From positions 1 to 5,777 of the forward strand of contig JABMQK010000175.1 in assembly GCA_013203265.1 (NCBI GenBank): a stretch of DNA of 5,777 nt. The letters are read 5' to 3'. This stretch comes from a bacterium. GTDB lineage: Bacteria; Omnitrophota; Gorgyraeia; Velamenicoccales; JABMQK01. The notes beneath the pieces were generated by a model. That model saw only the letters and a program-made list of their open reading frames with translations. It made no database searches and had not been told where the DNA came from. Position numbers and translations under genes: made by a program. How positions within the stretch are numbered: the first letter of the stretch is position 1; the number at the start of each line of letters is the position of its first letter. This document shows positions 5,639 through 5,777 of the stretch, piece after piece.

Positions 5639-5735
5639 CACGAATTAACACTAATCAAATTCCGAATTACCACGCCTGCCTGCTGCAGGCAGGAATAATT
5701 CGTGGGAATTCGATAGAAATTCGTGGGAATTCGTG
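5639..5735. repeat. Imperfect long inverted repeat of AATTCGTG units
   Basis: The left arm (5639-5674) begins CACGAATT and contains CGAATTACCACG. The right arm (5697-5735) contains AATTCGTGGGAATTCG twice and ends AATTCGTG. Reverse-complemented, the right arm matches the left at roughly 25 of 35 aligned positions, and the outer 8 bases are identical. The GC-rich palindrome lies in the centre. It could be a dispersed REP or MITE-like element or a cruciform-forming intergenic hairpin; copy number cannot be seen from one window. Confidence 0.65.
5675..5693. repeat. Perfect GC-rich palindrome (9+1+9)
   Basis: CCTGCCTGCTGCAGGCAGG has perfect 9-base arms around a central T and stands out against the AT-rich background. 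It forms the tip of the larger inverted repeat. Such CCTGCC/GGCAGG palindromes recur in many genomes of uncultivated bacteria, which is from memory. No T-run follows, so it is not a typical intrinsic terminator. Confidence 0.75.
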
Positions 5736-5763
5736 TTCAACAATCATTACTGTCCAAAATAGT

Positions 5764-5777
5764 GTCATTGCGAGCGT
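5764..5777 (+). repeat. Start of a probable dispersed repeat, cut by the window end
   Basis: GTCATTGCGAGCGT matches the opening of a repeat type that I recall from many bacterial genomes, in which GTCATTGCGAGCG continues to a GAAGCAATC-like half that forms a hairpin. Only 14 bases are present here, so the second half and the fold cannot be seen. Confidence 0.4.

Larger units (their letters stand above)
5567..5777. other. Gene-free, repeat-bearing intergenic stretch
   Basis: No open frame on either strand with a plausible start and coding character. The first 70 bases (5567-5638) show nothing I can name: there is no terminator hairpin with a T-run after the small gene. The rest consists of the repeats listed separately, with a short plain spacer at 5736-5763. 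The next gene lies beyond the window. Confidence 0.7.

Noticed and set aside
5639..5735. CRISPR array from the repeated AATTCGTG units
   Set aside because: The units are short, spaced only 5 to 10 bases apart, arranged in inverted orientation and without unique spacers of 25 to 40 bases; no cas genes are present.

Overview
The window is AT-rich, gene-dense bacterial DNA with every gene on the + strand. Protein content (TyrA, CMK, LepA, signal peptidase I, PgsA, PlsY) is that of a free-living or metabolically competent bacterium with an ester-lipid membrane. The AT-rich codon use, the gene order, the dispersed CCTGCCTGC/GCAGGCAGG palindrome and the AATTCGTG-type repeats remind me of uncultivated Omnitrophota-like genomes. 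This assignment is an inference from memory and would need a LepA tree.

Layout. Positions 3-656 hold the C-terminal two thirds of prephenate dehydrogenase (tyrA), cut by the window edge. Cytidylate kinase (cmk) follows in the same reading frame, separated from tyrA by a single TGA, and carries an unusual leader of about 37 codons with no convincing start. lepA (elongation factor 4) overlaps the end of cmk by 16 bases. lepB (type I signal peptidase), pgsA (CDP-alcohol phosphatidyltransferase, probably phosphatidylglycerophosphate synthase) and plsY (acyl-phosphate glycerol-3-phosphate acyltransferase) follow with gaps or overlaps of no more than 16 bases. These six genes look like one transcription unit that links aromatic amino acid and nucleotide metabolism, translation, protein export and phospholipid synthesis. 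PlsY makes the first phospholipid intermediate, PgsA starts the phosphatidylglycerol branch, LepB processes exported proteins in the same membrane, and LepA acts on ribosomes.

From 5057 the character changes. A plausible extended -10 promoter (5072-5100) has a perfect 13-base dyad in its spacer. It is followed by a leader of roughly 110-130 nt that can fold into three consecutive hairpins; the last is a 13-bp helix that hides a 9-base match to the 16S rRNA anti-Shine-Dalgarno tail. Behind it lies a small lysine-rich protein of about 108 residues that I cannot assign. This promoter, leader and small gene form the least explained part of the window and the best candidate for something undescribed.

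The last 210 bases (5567-5777) contain no gene. They hold an imperfect inverted repeat of about 97 bases built from AATTCGTG units around a perfect 9+1+9 palindrome, and then the first bases of what looks like another dispersed repeat, cut by the window end.
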